From Allobrachymonas sp. (lineage in GTDB: Bacteria; Pseudomonadota; Gammaproteobacteria; Burkholderiales; Burkholderiaceae_C), in contig JAAUOI010000111.1 of assembly GCA_012036375.1 (NCBI GenBank), positions 1-8,664 of the forward strand: 8,664 bases of DNA, written 5' to 3'. Below are positions 1 through 6,370 of this stretch, piece after piece (positions within the stretch are counted from its first letter, which is position 1; each line of letters starts with the position of its first letter). The translations under genes were made by a program, and so were the position numbers. Below the pieces are notes generated by a model. That model ran no database searches, was not told the origin of the DNA, and saw only the letters and a program-made list of their open reading frames with translations.

Positions 1-1185
1 GAATTCCCACATGCGGCAGAAGCGCTCGTCGGTGAGGCGCTGCGCCTCCTCCCGGCGGGCGATGAAGCGCTCGCGCCACGCCTTCAGCGTTTCCGCATAA
101 TGCAGGCGCAGGATTTCGACATCCGTGATGACGAGCCCCGCCTTCTCGATCATGGGCACCACTTCCGAGAGGGAGGGAATGTAACCGCCGGGAAAGATGT
201 ATTGCTGAATAAAGTCAGTGGATTTCACATAGCGGTCAAACAGCGCATCGTCTATCGTGATCGCTTGAATACAAGCTTTGCCACCGCTTTTGAGCAAGCG
301 GGCCACGGTTTCGAAGTATTGCGGCCAAAATTCGCGCCCCACGGCTTCGACCATTTCAATCGAGCAAATCGCATCAAAGGGCTGATCGGCAATATCACGA
401 TAGTCCTGCAAGCGCAGATCGGCATGCGAGGCACAGCCGGTGCGATCCACGCGCTGTTGCGCAAAGGCAAGCTGTTCAGTGGACAAGGTCACGCCAGTGA
501 TGTTGGCATTAAATTCTTTCGCCGCCATTTCGACCAAACCGCCCCAACCACAACCGATTTCCAACACGCGGTCATAGGGCTTAACGCCTGCCATACGAAG
601 TGCTCGTCGTACTTTGGCATGCTGCGCATCAATCATCGGCTTGGTTTGATCGCCTTCAAACCAAGCGCTGGAATAGCTCATACTGTTATCGAGCCACTGC
701 TCATAAAAGCGGTTGCCCAAATCGTAATGCGCGTGGATGTTTTTTTGCGAATTGGCCTTGGTGTTGCGGTTGAGCAAATGCTTGATGCGGTAGGCCAAGC
801 GGCCCATCCAAGTGCCGTAAATCACATCTTCTACTTGCTTGCGATTGGCAATGAAAATGCGCAGCAGCTGCGTGAGATCGGGCGTGCTCCAATCGCCAGC
901 AATGTAGCCCTCTGCAAAACCAATATCGCCTGATTTGAGTGCTGCGGCACAAACATTCCAGTTGTGCAATACCAAGCTGGCTTGCAAACCTTCTTTTGCA
1001 TGACTTTGTCCAAAGCGCTGCACTGAACCATCAGGCAGTTGAACGCTCAAGCTACCGAACTTCAATTTGCTCAGAAGCTTCAGGCAGGTGCGTGCTGCTG
1101 CTGGCAAGCGAGCGGCCGAGGGCATGCCAAGAAGCTCAAGGCTTGGCGCAGAGTTGGTCGTTGAAGTGGAGCTGAAGGTGTGCAT
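1..1185 (-). CDS. cfa: Cyclopropane-fatty-acyl-phospholipid synthase-type SAM methyltransferase (3'-partial)
   Basis: This COG2230 enzyme transfers a methyl or methylene carbon from S-adenosylmethionine to the double bond of unsaturated acyl chains in membrane phospholipids. The 395 codons present start at an ATG and remain open at the window edge; the last residues, FCRMWEF, are typical of the family's C-terminus, so only a short tail should be missing. SAM motif I is VLEIGCGWGG at about residues 207-216. E280 in SIEMVEAVG aligns with the bicarbonate-site Glu of E. coli Cfa, followed by STDFIQQYIFPGG at 322-334 and HYAETLKAW at 362-370 with the conserved Tyr363. E. coli reads MFEHVG where this protein reads MVEAVG, so it belongs to a different subgroup. 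It is the last visible gene of an operon with a DUF1365 protein (15-nt gap) and a COG2907 oxidoreductase. It may form methylated or furan fatty-acid precursors (UfaM-like) rather than plain cyclopropanes. The family is certain, the product is not. Confidence 0.93.
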   Translation of the reverse strand, partial: MHTFSSTSTTNSAPSLELLGMPSAARLPAAARTCLKLLSKLKFGSLSVQLPDGSVQRFGQSHAKEGLQASLVLHNWNVCAAALKSGDIGFAEGYIAGDWSTPDLTQLLRIFIANRKQVEDVIYGTWMGRLAYRIKHLLNRNTKANSQKNIHAHYDLGNRFYEQWLDNSMSYSSAWFEGDQTKPMIDAQHAKVRRALRMAGVKPYDRVLEIGCGWGGLVEMAAKEFNANITGVTLSTEQLAFAQQRVDRTGCASHADLRLQDYRDIADQPFDAICSIEMVEAVGREFWPQYFETVARLLKSGGKACIQAITIDDALFDRYVKSTDFIQQYIFPGGYIPSLSEVVPMIEKAGLVITDVEILRLHYAETLKAWRERFIARREEAQRLTDERFCRMWEF

Positions 1186-1200
1186 AGTGTTTGCTTTGAT

Positions 1201-1971
1201 TTATCGCGTCACCCAAACAGCAGGAGGCGAGGGTTTGGAAAAGAAGGGAACGCGCTTGAGCCAGAGCCTCATCGCTTGCCAATGAATACGTGCGATCACC
1301 GCCAGCGTCATCGCACCATAAGAAAACATCGCTTTGCGTACAGCCTGCGCATTGAAGGCTTGCAGATGGCCACTCACTGAGGTTTGCAGCAGCATGCCTT
1401 GGCCGTCTTTGTAATCAATACGGGCCACGGTTCGCTCAGGCTCTGCTGTGTCGCTAAATGCTGTCATGAAGCGAAAAGAGTAATCGCCTTCGACAGCGCA
1501 AAATGGTGAGACGTGAAACACCTTGCTGGCGGTCATCTCATGACCATATTTGGCCTGATCGAGCACATAAATGTGCCGCTCGCCAAACGTGTTGTTCACC
1601 TCCACGACGACAGCTCGCAATTGGCCACGCGCATCATGGCAATACCAAAAGCTCACCGGCTTGAAGGTAAAGCCGAGCACTCGCGGATAGCAGTGCAGCC
1701 AGACTTCGCCTTTTGCATCTTCGATTCCCTCGCTACGCAGCAGCTCGTCGATCCATTGCAAAGAGTTACCTCGGCCATCGCCATGGTCTTTGTCATAAAA
1801 GCTGATCGGCGCGAAGCGGTTGCGTGGCAATGTTATCCGAGCGCTTTGCTCCAAGCTTCGCATCGGCAACATCAAAAAGTAGGTGGGATAAGCAAAAGCA
1901 TTGCGTGCTGGACGAAGGCGCGTATGGCGCACTTGGCCAAAGCCAATCATGGGCAGGTGTGTCGCTTTCAT
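1201..1971 (-). CDS. DUF1365 family protein
   Basis: This 256-residue protein matches DUF1365 (COG3496), a family without an established catalytic mechanism that is found almost exclusively beside COG2907 oxidoreductases and Cfa-type methyltransferases. Visible family blocks are RHTRLRPARNAFAYPTYF near residues 15-32, YPRVLGFTFKPVSFWYCHD at about 95-113, VEVNNTFGERHIY at 123-135 and KVFHVSPF at 150-157 followed by a G-Y pair. There is no signal peptide; the segment around 214-235 is mildly hydrophobic and could touch the membrane. The ATG overlaps the upstream stop codon as ATGA (1968-1971), which suggests translational coupling, and the next gene starts 15 nt after its stop. Its role in lipid-tail modification is inferred from context alone. 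Confidence 0.9.
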   Translation of the reverse strand: MKATHLPMIGFGQVRHTRLRPARNAFAYPTYFLMLPMRSLEQSARITLPRNRFAPISFYDKDHGDGRGNSLQWIDELLRSEGIEDAKGEVWLHCYPRVLGFTFKPVSFWYCHDARGQLRAVVVEVNNTFGERHIYVLDQAKYGHEMTASKVFHVSPFCAVEGDYSFRFMTAFSDTAEPERTVARIDYKDGQGMLLQTSVSGHLQAFNAQAVRKAMFSYGAMTLAVIARIHWQAMRLWLKRVPFFSKPSPPAVWVTR

Positions 1972-3272
1972 GTGGCCGCCCCATGCATTTGCTTCAAGAT
2001 TGCTCGCGCCGCTGCCAAGCCACTCATCAGGCCGTCTTCATGAAAACCATAGCGCGACCATGCACCACAAAACCAAGTGTTGTTCGCGCCATTAATTTCA
2101 TGCAGTCGCTTTTGCGCAGCGCTGCTGGCCATGTCCATCAGCGGATGCGCATAGCTGTATTCGCCCATGATCTGACTACGCGCAATCGGCTGCGTTGGAT
2201 TCAGGCTGACCACCACGGGCTGATCGAAAGGAATCGGCTGAAGCTTGTTGATCAAGTAATGCAGGCAAACGCGGCTGCTTTCCTGAGTACCGTTGCCACG
2301 CACATAGTTCCAAGCGCTCCAAGTGAGCTTGCTATTGGGCAAGACACTGGCATCGGTATGCAAAACAGCCAAGTTATCTTGCGTGCGAAATGCGCTCAAA
2401 ATCTCTTGCTCTCGTGCGCTCGGGTCGCGCAACATCTTGAGCGCCTGGGGTGCATGCGTGGCGATGATCACGCGGTCAAAGCGCTCTGCCTGGCCTTGCG
2501 TGACGACGCGCACGCCTGAGCCATCTGTGTCGCGCTCGATCAATTGCACTGGCGTATTCAGGCGCTTGTCAACAATGCTCTCGGTGATGCGGCGCACATA
2601 CTCGCGGGAGCCGTTTTTAACCGTCCACCACTTGGGACGATTGTTCACCTGCATCAGACCATGGTTGTGGCAAAAGCGAATCATGGTGGAGACAGGGAAC
2701 TGCAGCATTTGCTCGGTGGGGCAGCTCCAGATGCAGCCGAGCATCGGCAGCAAATACCAATCTTGTACATCTTGGCCAAAGCCGTTTTGCTTTAAAAAAT
2801 CTGCCAAAGGCTGGTTGAGCTGCTCTTCGCGCTGCTCTGTTGCGATTTGCGTGCACAGTTTGTTCAGGCGCAGCAGCTGCCACAACATCTTCAAGAAACG
2901 TGGGTTGAGTAAATTCTTGCGCTGTGCAAACAGCGAATTCAAATTGGCGCCGCCCCATTCCAAGCTTGCTGAGCCTTGCACTGCCTGCACCGAAAAGCTC
3001 ATATCGGTCACTGCCGTGGGCACTTGCAACTGCTCAAACAGTGCAATCAGATTCGGATAAGTGCGTTCGTTGTACACCAGAAAACCTGTGTCGATACCGT
3101 GTGTGACATTTCCTCGCGGCGTGGGCAGGGTGATGTCGACCGTATTCGCATGGCCGCCGAAATAATTTCCCGCTTCAAACAAACTCAGCTGTGCATGACC
3201 CTGCAAAGCGTGAGCCGCACCCAGACCTGTGATACCTGAGCCGATGATGGCAACCTTAAGTTCTGTTGCCAT
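1968..3272 (-). CDS. FAD-dependent oxidoreductase, COG2907 (amine-oxidase-like fold)
   Basis: This 434-residue protein is a predicted NAD/FAD-binding oxidoreductase of the COG2907 group, related in fold to flavin amine oxidases and phytoene desaturases. The N-terminal dinucleotide-binding motif is VAIIGSGITG (residues 7-16, GxGxxG), followed by the acidic strand end LFEAGNYFGGHA with E33 and GG39-40. The C-terminal FAD contact GAWSRYGFHEDGLMSG (403-418) is the family signature. The full length is present, and MATELKVAIIGSG is the usual start, although the upstream bases show no strong Shine-Dalgarno match. It is the first gene of the operon with DUF1365 and the Cfa-type methyltransferase, and it probably oxidises or desaturates a fatty acyl substrate that the methyltransferase modifies. 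That substrate is inferred, not shown. The upstream leader of more than 200 nt is unusually long. Confidence 0.92.
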   Translation of the reverse strand: MATELKVAIIGSGITGLGAAHALQGHAQLSLFEAGNYFGGHANTVDITLPTPRGNVTHGIDTGFLVYNERTYPNLIALFEQLQVPTAVTDMSFSVQAVQGSASLEWGGANLNSLFAQRKNLLNPRFLKMLWQLLRLNKLCTQIATEQREEQLNQPLADFLKQNGFGQDVQDWYLLPMLGCIWSCPTEQMLQFPVSTMIRFCHNHGLMQVNNRPKWWTVKNGSREYVRRITESIVDKRLNTPVQLIERDTDGSGVRVVTQGQAERFDRVIIATHAPQALKMLRDPSAREQEILSAFRTQDNLAVLHTDASVLPNSKLTWSAWNYVRGNGTQESSRVCLHYLINKLQPIPFDQPVVVSLNPTQPIARSQIMGEYSYAHPLMDMASSAAQKRLHEINGANNTWFCGAWSRYGFHEDGLMSGLAAARAILKQMHGAAT

Positions 3273-3320
3273 GACTTGCGCCGAAAAAGAAAAATGCCAA
3301 GAGATGCCCTGAAACGAAGT

Positions 3321-3343
3321 AGGGAGGGAGGGAGGAGGAGGAG
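3321..3343 (+). repeat. Purine-rich GGGA/GGA tract
   Basis: The plus strand carries three consecutive GGGA units followed by GGA units, an uninterrupted run of G and A of about 23 bases. The opposite strand, which is the sense of the lipid operon leader, is all pyrimidine. Such a tract may form a G-quadruplex or triplex in DNA and is prone to length change. It lies about 50 nt upstream of the COG2907 start codon. Function is unknown. Confidence 0.6.
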
Positions 3344-3502
3344 AACCGCCTCAGGATTTCAACCGAGCCAATTACTCTCGGAAGACCTCTTAGCAAAAAA
3401 CGTCGAGAAACTTCAGCCTGACAATGCGCAGCCAAAGCGATTGACTCATCACACCGTGGCTGTGGGTTTGTGGCACTGAACATCTCCGAAACTCTTAAAA
3501 CT

Positions 3503-3548
3503 TGATTATGACTGATTAGTATAAAAATGCCACTGCGTAGTATGTAAA
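3503..3548. repeat. Short direct repeats overlapping the candidate promoter (possible operator)
   Basis: On the plus strand TGATTA occurs at 3503-3508 and again at 3513-3518, exactly 10 bp apart. TAGTAT occurs at 3517-3522 and 3538-3543, 21 bp apart, each followed within two bases by AAA. Spacings of about one and two helical turns put the repeats on one face of the DNA. CarH-type regulators bind head-to-tail repeats of about 11 bp at the promoter, so these are plausible contacts for the divergently encoded regulator. The repeats are short and chance occurrence in AT-rich DNA is possible. Confidence 0.3.
3518..3548 (-). promoter_or_regulatory. Candidate promoter of the lipid-modification operon
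   Basis: Read on the minus strand, TTTACA (3548-3543) is followed 17 nt later by TTTATA (3525-3520) or 19 nt later by TATACT (3523-3518). Either pair is a fair sigma-70-type match in an AT-rich island. Transcription would start near 3510, leaving a leader of roughly 240 nt before the COG2907 gene. Short direct repeats overlap the -10 and -35 boxes (listed separately). An ECF-type promoter cannot be excluded. Confidence 0.35.
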
Positions 3549-3828
3549 CCTTAAATTTATTAGGGTTTTAGACTGCTGATGTGGATCAATCATCTTTGCG
3601 AACTGCTGCAAAAATGGGAAATACTGCAAGCCTTTTTTCTTTTGTTCTTCAATCAAGGCCTGTGAAACTGATAAGTGACTATGCGCTGAAAACATCATTT
3701 TGTCTAGGACATTACATGGTTAAAAACTAAGTATTTACCCCAATCAAAACGATAGGTCGTGAAAATGCAGCAGGGCAGCCGGATTGTTTATTGGCGATTG
3801 CATGACTTGGCGGGATCAGCTAGCTCTG

Positions 3829-3893
3829 GTGCTGGGGTCTCCTGTGGCGTGGAAACGACCCAGACCCTGCCCGCATAAGGGTCTGTCCAGCAC
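3829..3893 (+). other. Inverted-repeat element able to fold into a three-way junction
   Basis: Three nested or adjacent stems account for most of this 65-nt stretch. The outer stem is GTGCTGG (3829-3835) with CCAGCAC (3887-3893). The first inner hairpin is GGTC (3836-3839) with GACC (3857-3860). The second inner hairpin is CAGACCCT (3861-3868) with AGGGTCTG (3878-3885), a perfect 8-bp stem with a 9-nt loop. The stems abut with only one unpaired base (3886). An alternative pairing of GGGTCT (3835-3840) with AGACCC (3862-3867) would exclude both the outer stem closure and the second hairpin. No known riboswitch consensus was recognised, including the B12 box. It lies about 120 nt upstream of the CarH/LitR-like gene. 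It could be a leader RNA, an operator or a small repeat element. Confidence 0.5.
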
Positions 3894-4014
3894 AAAATTT
3901 GGCGTAAGCATTGAAATCAGCGATACTCGTTTGAGCATCAGAACTTGTTAGCGTGGATAGTTCTGGTTTGTGATGTCTTAGCTGTTTCATTTCGTTTTTG
4001 GAGTTTGTAGTACC

Positions 4015-4944
4015 GTGAACGACAGGGCTGCTGTTCGCCCCATTACCGTGTCTATCGCTGCCGTTGAGCGCGACACTGGATTATCAAAAGACACGTTGCG
4101 TGTCTGGGAGCGGCGCTATGGTTTTCCATCGCCTGTGCGTGATGCGTATGGCGAGCGCGCCTACCCACTCGACCAAGTTGAGAAACTGCGCGTCATCAAG
4201 CGCTTGCTGGACAATGGCCACCGCCCTGGGCGCGTGGTGGCGATGAGCATTGATGAATTGCAAAGCATTGGAGAGAACTTGGCGGCTTCGCCCCAGCGCC
4301 TGAACACCGCTGAACACGCCGACTTGCGAGAGTTCATTGTGGCAATCAAAGCGCATGATGTGCAAAGTCTGCGCCGTTTGCTCGGTCAGGCACTGATGCG
4401 ATTGGGTGCAGGGGCTTTTGTTTGCGATGTGGTTGCGCCGCTCAATATCATGGTGGGTGATGCATGGATGCGTGGCCAAATCGAAGTGTTTGAAGAGCAT
4501 ATGTACACCGAGAGCGTGAACATCGTGTTGCGGCACGCCATCAGCGTGGCGCCCATGGCGGCCAGCTCGGCGCAACCTCGCGTGCTGCTCACCACATTCC
4601 CGCAAGAGCCGCACGGCTTGGGATTGCTGATGGCTGAGGTCATGCTCTCTTTGGAGGGGGCGCAGTGCATTTCCTTGGGCACTCAAACGCCGATTTGGGA
4701 CATCGTTTTGGCCGCAACCGCGCACAAGGCCGATGTGGTGGCATTGAGCTTTACTGCTAGTCAAAACCCCAACTATGTGATCAACGGCTTGGATGAGTTG
4801 CGCAGCAAACTCCCGTTGCCTATCGAAATCTGGGTGGGTGGCGGCTCGCCTGTGATCCATCGCAAAGCGATGGAGGGTGTGCAGGTCATTGCGGATTTGC
4901 CATCTATTCGGGATGCGATTGGCGTTTGGCGCAGCCAGCGCTAA
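4015..4944 (+). CDS. MerR-family regulator with cobalamin-binding domain (CarH/LitR-type photoreceptor)
   Basis: This 309-residue protein is a DNA-binding repressor candidate built like CarH/LitR. A MerR winged helix spans about residues 11-80 (TGLSKDTLRVWERRYGFPSP), a four-helix cap spans about 100-180, and a Rossmann-like B12 domain spans about 188-308. The cap has W151 and EH161-162 in the W-x9-EH arrangement known to cover the adenosyl group. The B12 domain has E198-x-H200-x-x-G203 with H200 as expected lower cobalt ligand, then SFT at 245-247 and GGG at 275-277. In Thermus CarH the Trp is followed by a His that binds cobalt after light exposure; here it is M152. The start is GTG with GGAG at 4000-4003. 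In known members, adenosylcobalamin drives tetramer formation and DNA binding in the dark, and light releases it. Its likely target is the adjacent divergent lipid operon. Light response itself is inferred. Confidence 0.9.
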   Translation: MNDRAAVRPITVSIAAVERDTGLSKDTLRVWERRYGFPSPVRDAYGERAYPLDQVEKLRVIKRLLDNGHRPGRVVAMSIDELQSIGENLAASPQRLNTAEHADLREFIVAIKAHDVQSLRRLLGQALMRLGAGAFVCDVVAPLNIMVGDAWMRGQIEVFEEHMYTESVNIVLRHAISVAPMAASSAQPRVLLTTFPQEPHGLGLLMAEVMLSLEGAQCISLGTQTPIWDIVLAATAHKADVVALSFTASQNPNYVINGLDELRSKLPLPIEIWVGGGSPVIHRKAMEGVQVIADLPSIRDAIGVWRSQR

Positions 4945-4977
4945 GTCCTTGTCATCGCCCAGTCATGCCCAGATCGT

Positions 4978-4983
4978 TAAAAT
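4978..4983 (+). promoter_or_regulatory. Candidate -10 box for the di-iron protein/rfaE2 pair
   Basis: TAAAAT matches the sigma-70 -10 consensus at five of six positions and lies 37 nt before the ATG at 5020, in the 75-nt gap after the regulator gene. No convincing -35 is seen at the usual spacing, so read-through from the regulator gene remains possible. Confidence 0.3.
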
Positions 4984-5019
4984 CTGCGCTTTTAGTCAGT
5001 ATTCATTGACAGGCCAGAC

Positions 5020-5870
5020 ATGCTCTATCCCGAACTTTTCAAACAGCTCGAATCCGTCCGTTGGGACATGGACAAAGACATTCCATGGACGACATTTGAT
5101 CCCGCTAAGCTCTCTGATGAGCAAGCTCAGACCATCAAAATGAACGCGATCACGGAGTGGGCGGCTTTGCCAGCCACTGAAATGTTTTTGCGCGACAACC
5201 GTGATGATTCCGATTTCTCGGCCTTTATGTCAATCTGGTTTTTGAAGAGCAAAAGCATTCTTTGGTCTTGATGGAATACTTGAAACGCTTTCGCCCTGAC
5301 CTCGCACCGACAGAGCAAGAGCTTCATGATATCCGCTTTGAATTTGAGCCTGCTCCAGCGCTTGAAACGCTGATGTTGCATTTCTGCGGCGAGATTCGTT
5401 TGAACCACTGGTACCGCCGCGCCAGCGAATGGCATACCGAGCCGGTGATCAAACACATCTACACCACGCTCAGCCAGGACGAAGCCCGCCACGGTGGCGC
5501 TTACCTGCGCTACATGAAGCGTGCGATTGGCAAGTTTGGCGATGAGGCGAAATCTGCGTTCACCAAAGTCGGCGTGCTCATGGCCAGCGCTCGGCGCACC
5601 GCCCAAGCGCTGCACCCCACCAATTTGCATGTGAACAAAGCACTTTTCCCTCGCGACACAATCCAAAGCCGCCTGCCCAATCCCGAGTGGCTGGAGCATT
5701 GGCTGGATAAACAAATCAATTTTGATGCGGTGTGGGAGACCAAAGTGGTCGAGCGCATCTTGCACAACATGAGCCTGCTGATGGAGCGCAGCTTTGCCAC
5801 GGCTTCTGAGTTGAACCGCTATCGCAAAGAACTCGCGCAAAGTCTCGCTACAGCGCCTAAGTTGGCATGA
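5020..5870 (+). CDS. Ferritin-like di-iron protein resembling acyl-ACP desaturase (apparent frameshift)
   Basis: Two overlapping frames join into one protein of 283 residues if a single T is added to the five-T run at 5239-5243, restoring FFEEQKHSLVLMEYL across the junction. As read, the first frame stops at 5271. The restored protein carries the di-iron ligand set of the acyl-ACP desaturase group: E45, E77-x-x-H80 (EEQKH), E125 (GEIRLNHW) and E155-x-x-H158 (DEARH). The spacings are close to those of plant stearoyl-ACP desaturase. The members may be oxygen-activating desaturases or related oxidases acting on acyl chains; the substrate here is unknown. The start MLYPELF has only a weak ribosome site (AGG at 5011-5013). 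The stop overlaps the rfaE2 start as ATGA, so the two are probably co-transcribed. Intact codon structure on both sides of the slip suggests a recent mutation or a sequencing error rather than an old pseudogene. Confidence 0.8.
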
Positions 5871-6370
5871 TGGCGGCTGCTGAAGCAACAACGATTGCTT
5901 CAAAAATAATAGCACACTACGCAGATTTTATGCCGGCGATTCATGCATTTGATCTAAAAAAACCGATTGTTTTCACCAATGGCGTGTTTGATGTGCTGCA
6001 TCGTGGCCATGTGAGTTATTTGGAAGCGGCGCGGGCACTTGGCGGCAGCTTGGTGGTGGCGCTCAATACGGATGCATCAGCCAAGCGATTGGGCAAAGGC
6101 GCAGACCGTCCGCTCAACACACAAGATGATCGCGCCCATGTGATCGCCGCGCTCGCCAGTGTGGATGCGGTCATGCTGTTTGATGAAGACACGCCGTATC
6201 AACTGATTGAACAACTTCGCCCCGACATCATCGTCAAAGGCGGCGATTACGACATGAGCAAGTTACCTGAAACCGCGCTGGTTCAAAGCTGGGGCGGTAA
6301 AGCGATGGCGCTGCCGTTTGTCGATGGCTACTCCACCACAGCTTTGGTTGAGAAAATTCGTACGAGTTAA
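5867..6370 (+). CDS. rfaE2: D-glycero-beta-D-manno-heptose 1-phosphate adenylyltransferase
   Basis: This 167-residue cytoplasmic nucleotidyltransferase activates heptose 1-phosphate with ATP to ADP-heptose, the donor for the inner core of lipopolysaccharide. It corresponds to the C-terminal domain of the bifunctional E. coli HldE and is stand-alone here, as in many betaproteobacteria. Evidence includes the nucleotidyltransferase motif TNGVFDVLHRGH (37-48, HxGH at the end), NTDASAKRLGKGADRPLN (67-84), DEDTP (106-110), VKGGDY (123-128) and the terminal GYSTTALVEKI (154-164). The start is set by the ATGATG at 5867, which overlaps the stop of the upstream di-iron gene; the second ATG three bases on is equally possible. 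Its stop codon TAA (6368-6370) overlaps the stop of the converging hydrolase gene. The kinase half of the pathway (rfaE1/hldA) is not in the window. Confidence 0.95.
   Translation: MMAAAEATTIASKIIAHYADFMPAIHAFDLKKPIVFTNGVFDVLHRGHVSYLEAARALGGSLVVALNTDASAKRLGKGADRPLNTQDDRAHVIAALASVDAVMLFDEDTPYQLIEQLRPDIIVKGGDYDMSKLPETALVQSWGGKAMALPFVDGYSTTALVEKIRTS

Larger units (their letters stand above)
3273..4014. other. Divergent intergenic region
   Basis: These 742 bp separate the minus-strand lipid operon from the plus-strand regulator gene. They hold the purine tract, the candidate operon promoter and repeats, and the 3829-3893 inverted-repeat element. The part from about 3480 to 3760 is clearly richer in A and T than the genes. 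Two minus-strand reading frames of 75 codons (3256-3483) and 60 codons (3516-3698) are present, but neither resembles a known protein or has a well-placed ribosome site. I see no convincing -10 and -35 pair for the plus-strand regulator. The gap is long for such an arrangement and is probably regulatory. Confidence 0.7.

Noticed and set aside
1..6. EcoRI site at the first base as a cloning junction
   Set aside because: The reading frame across it is the normal family C-terminus (CRMWEF), and uncut EcoRI sites occur at about 2935 and 8146, so nothing shows an artificial join.
100..933. Plus-strand open frame of 277 codons
   Set aside because: It lies opposite the clearly recognised Cfa-type gene, has no family resemblance, and is a codon-bias shadow.
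3516..3698. Minus-strand 60-codon frame in the intergenic gap
   Set aside because: There is no ribosome site upstream, no recognisable domain, and it overlaps the candidate promoter.
3829..3893. Cobalamin riboswitch or tRNA
   Set aside because: The 7-bp outer stem resembles an acceptor stem, but there is no TTCGA arm or anticodon layout. The conserved B12 box was not found, so neither call holds.
3931..3959. TTGAGC with TGGATA 17 nt later as promoter of the regulator gene
   Set aside because: The -10 match is too poor (about two of six positions) to list as a promoter.
4084..4860. Minus-strand open frame of 258 codons opposite the regulator gene
   Set aside because: It is rich in His, Arg and Gln with no recognisable domain, and the plus strand encodes an obvious MerR-B12 protein.
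5127..5915. Minus-strand open frame of 262 codons opposite the di-iron gene
   Set aside because: The di-iron motifs on the plus strand with family-like spacing are decisive; the minus frame resembles nothing known.
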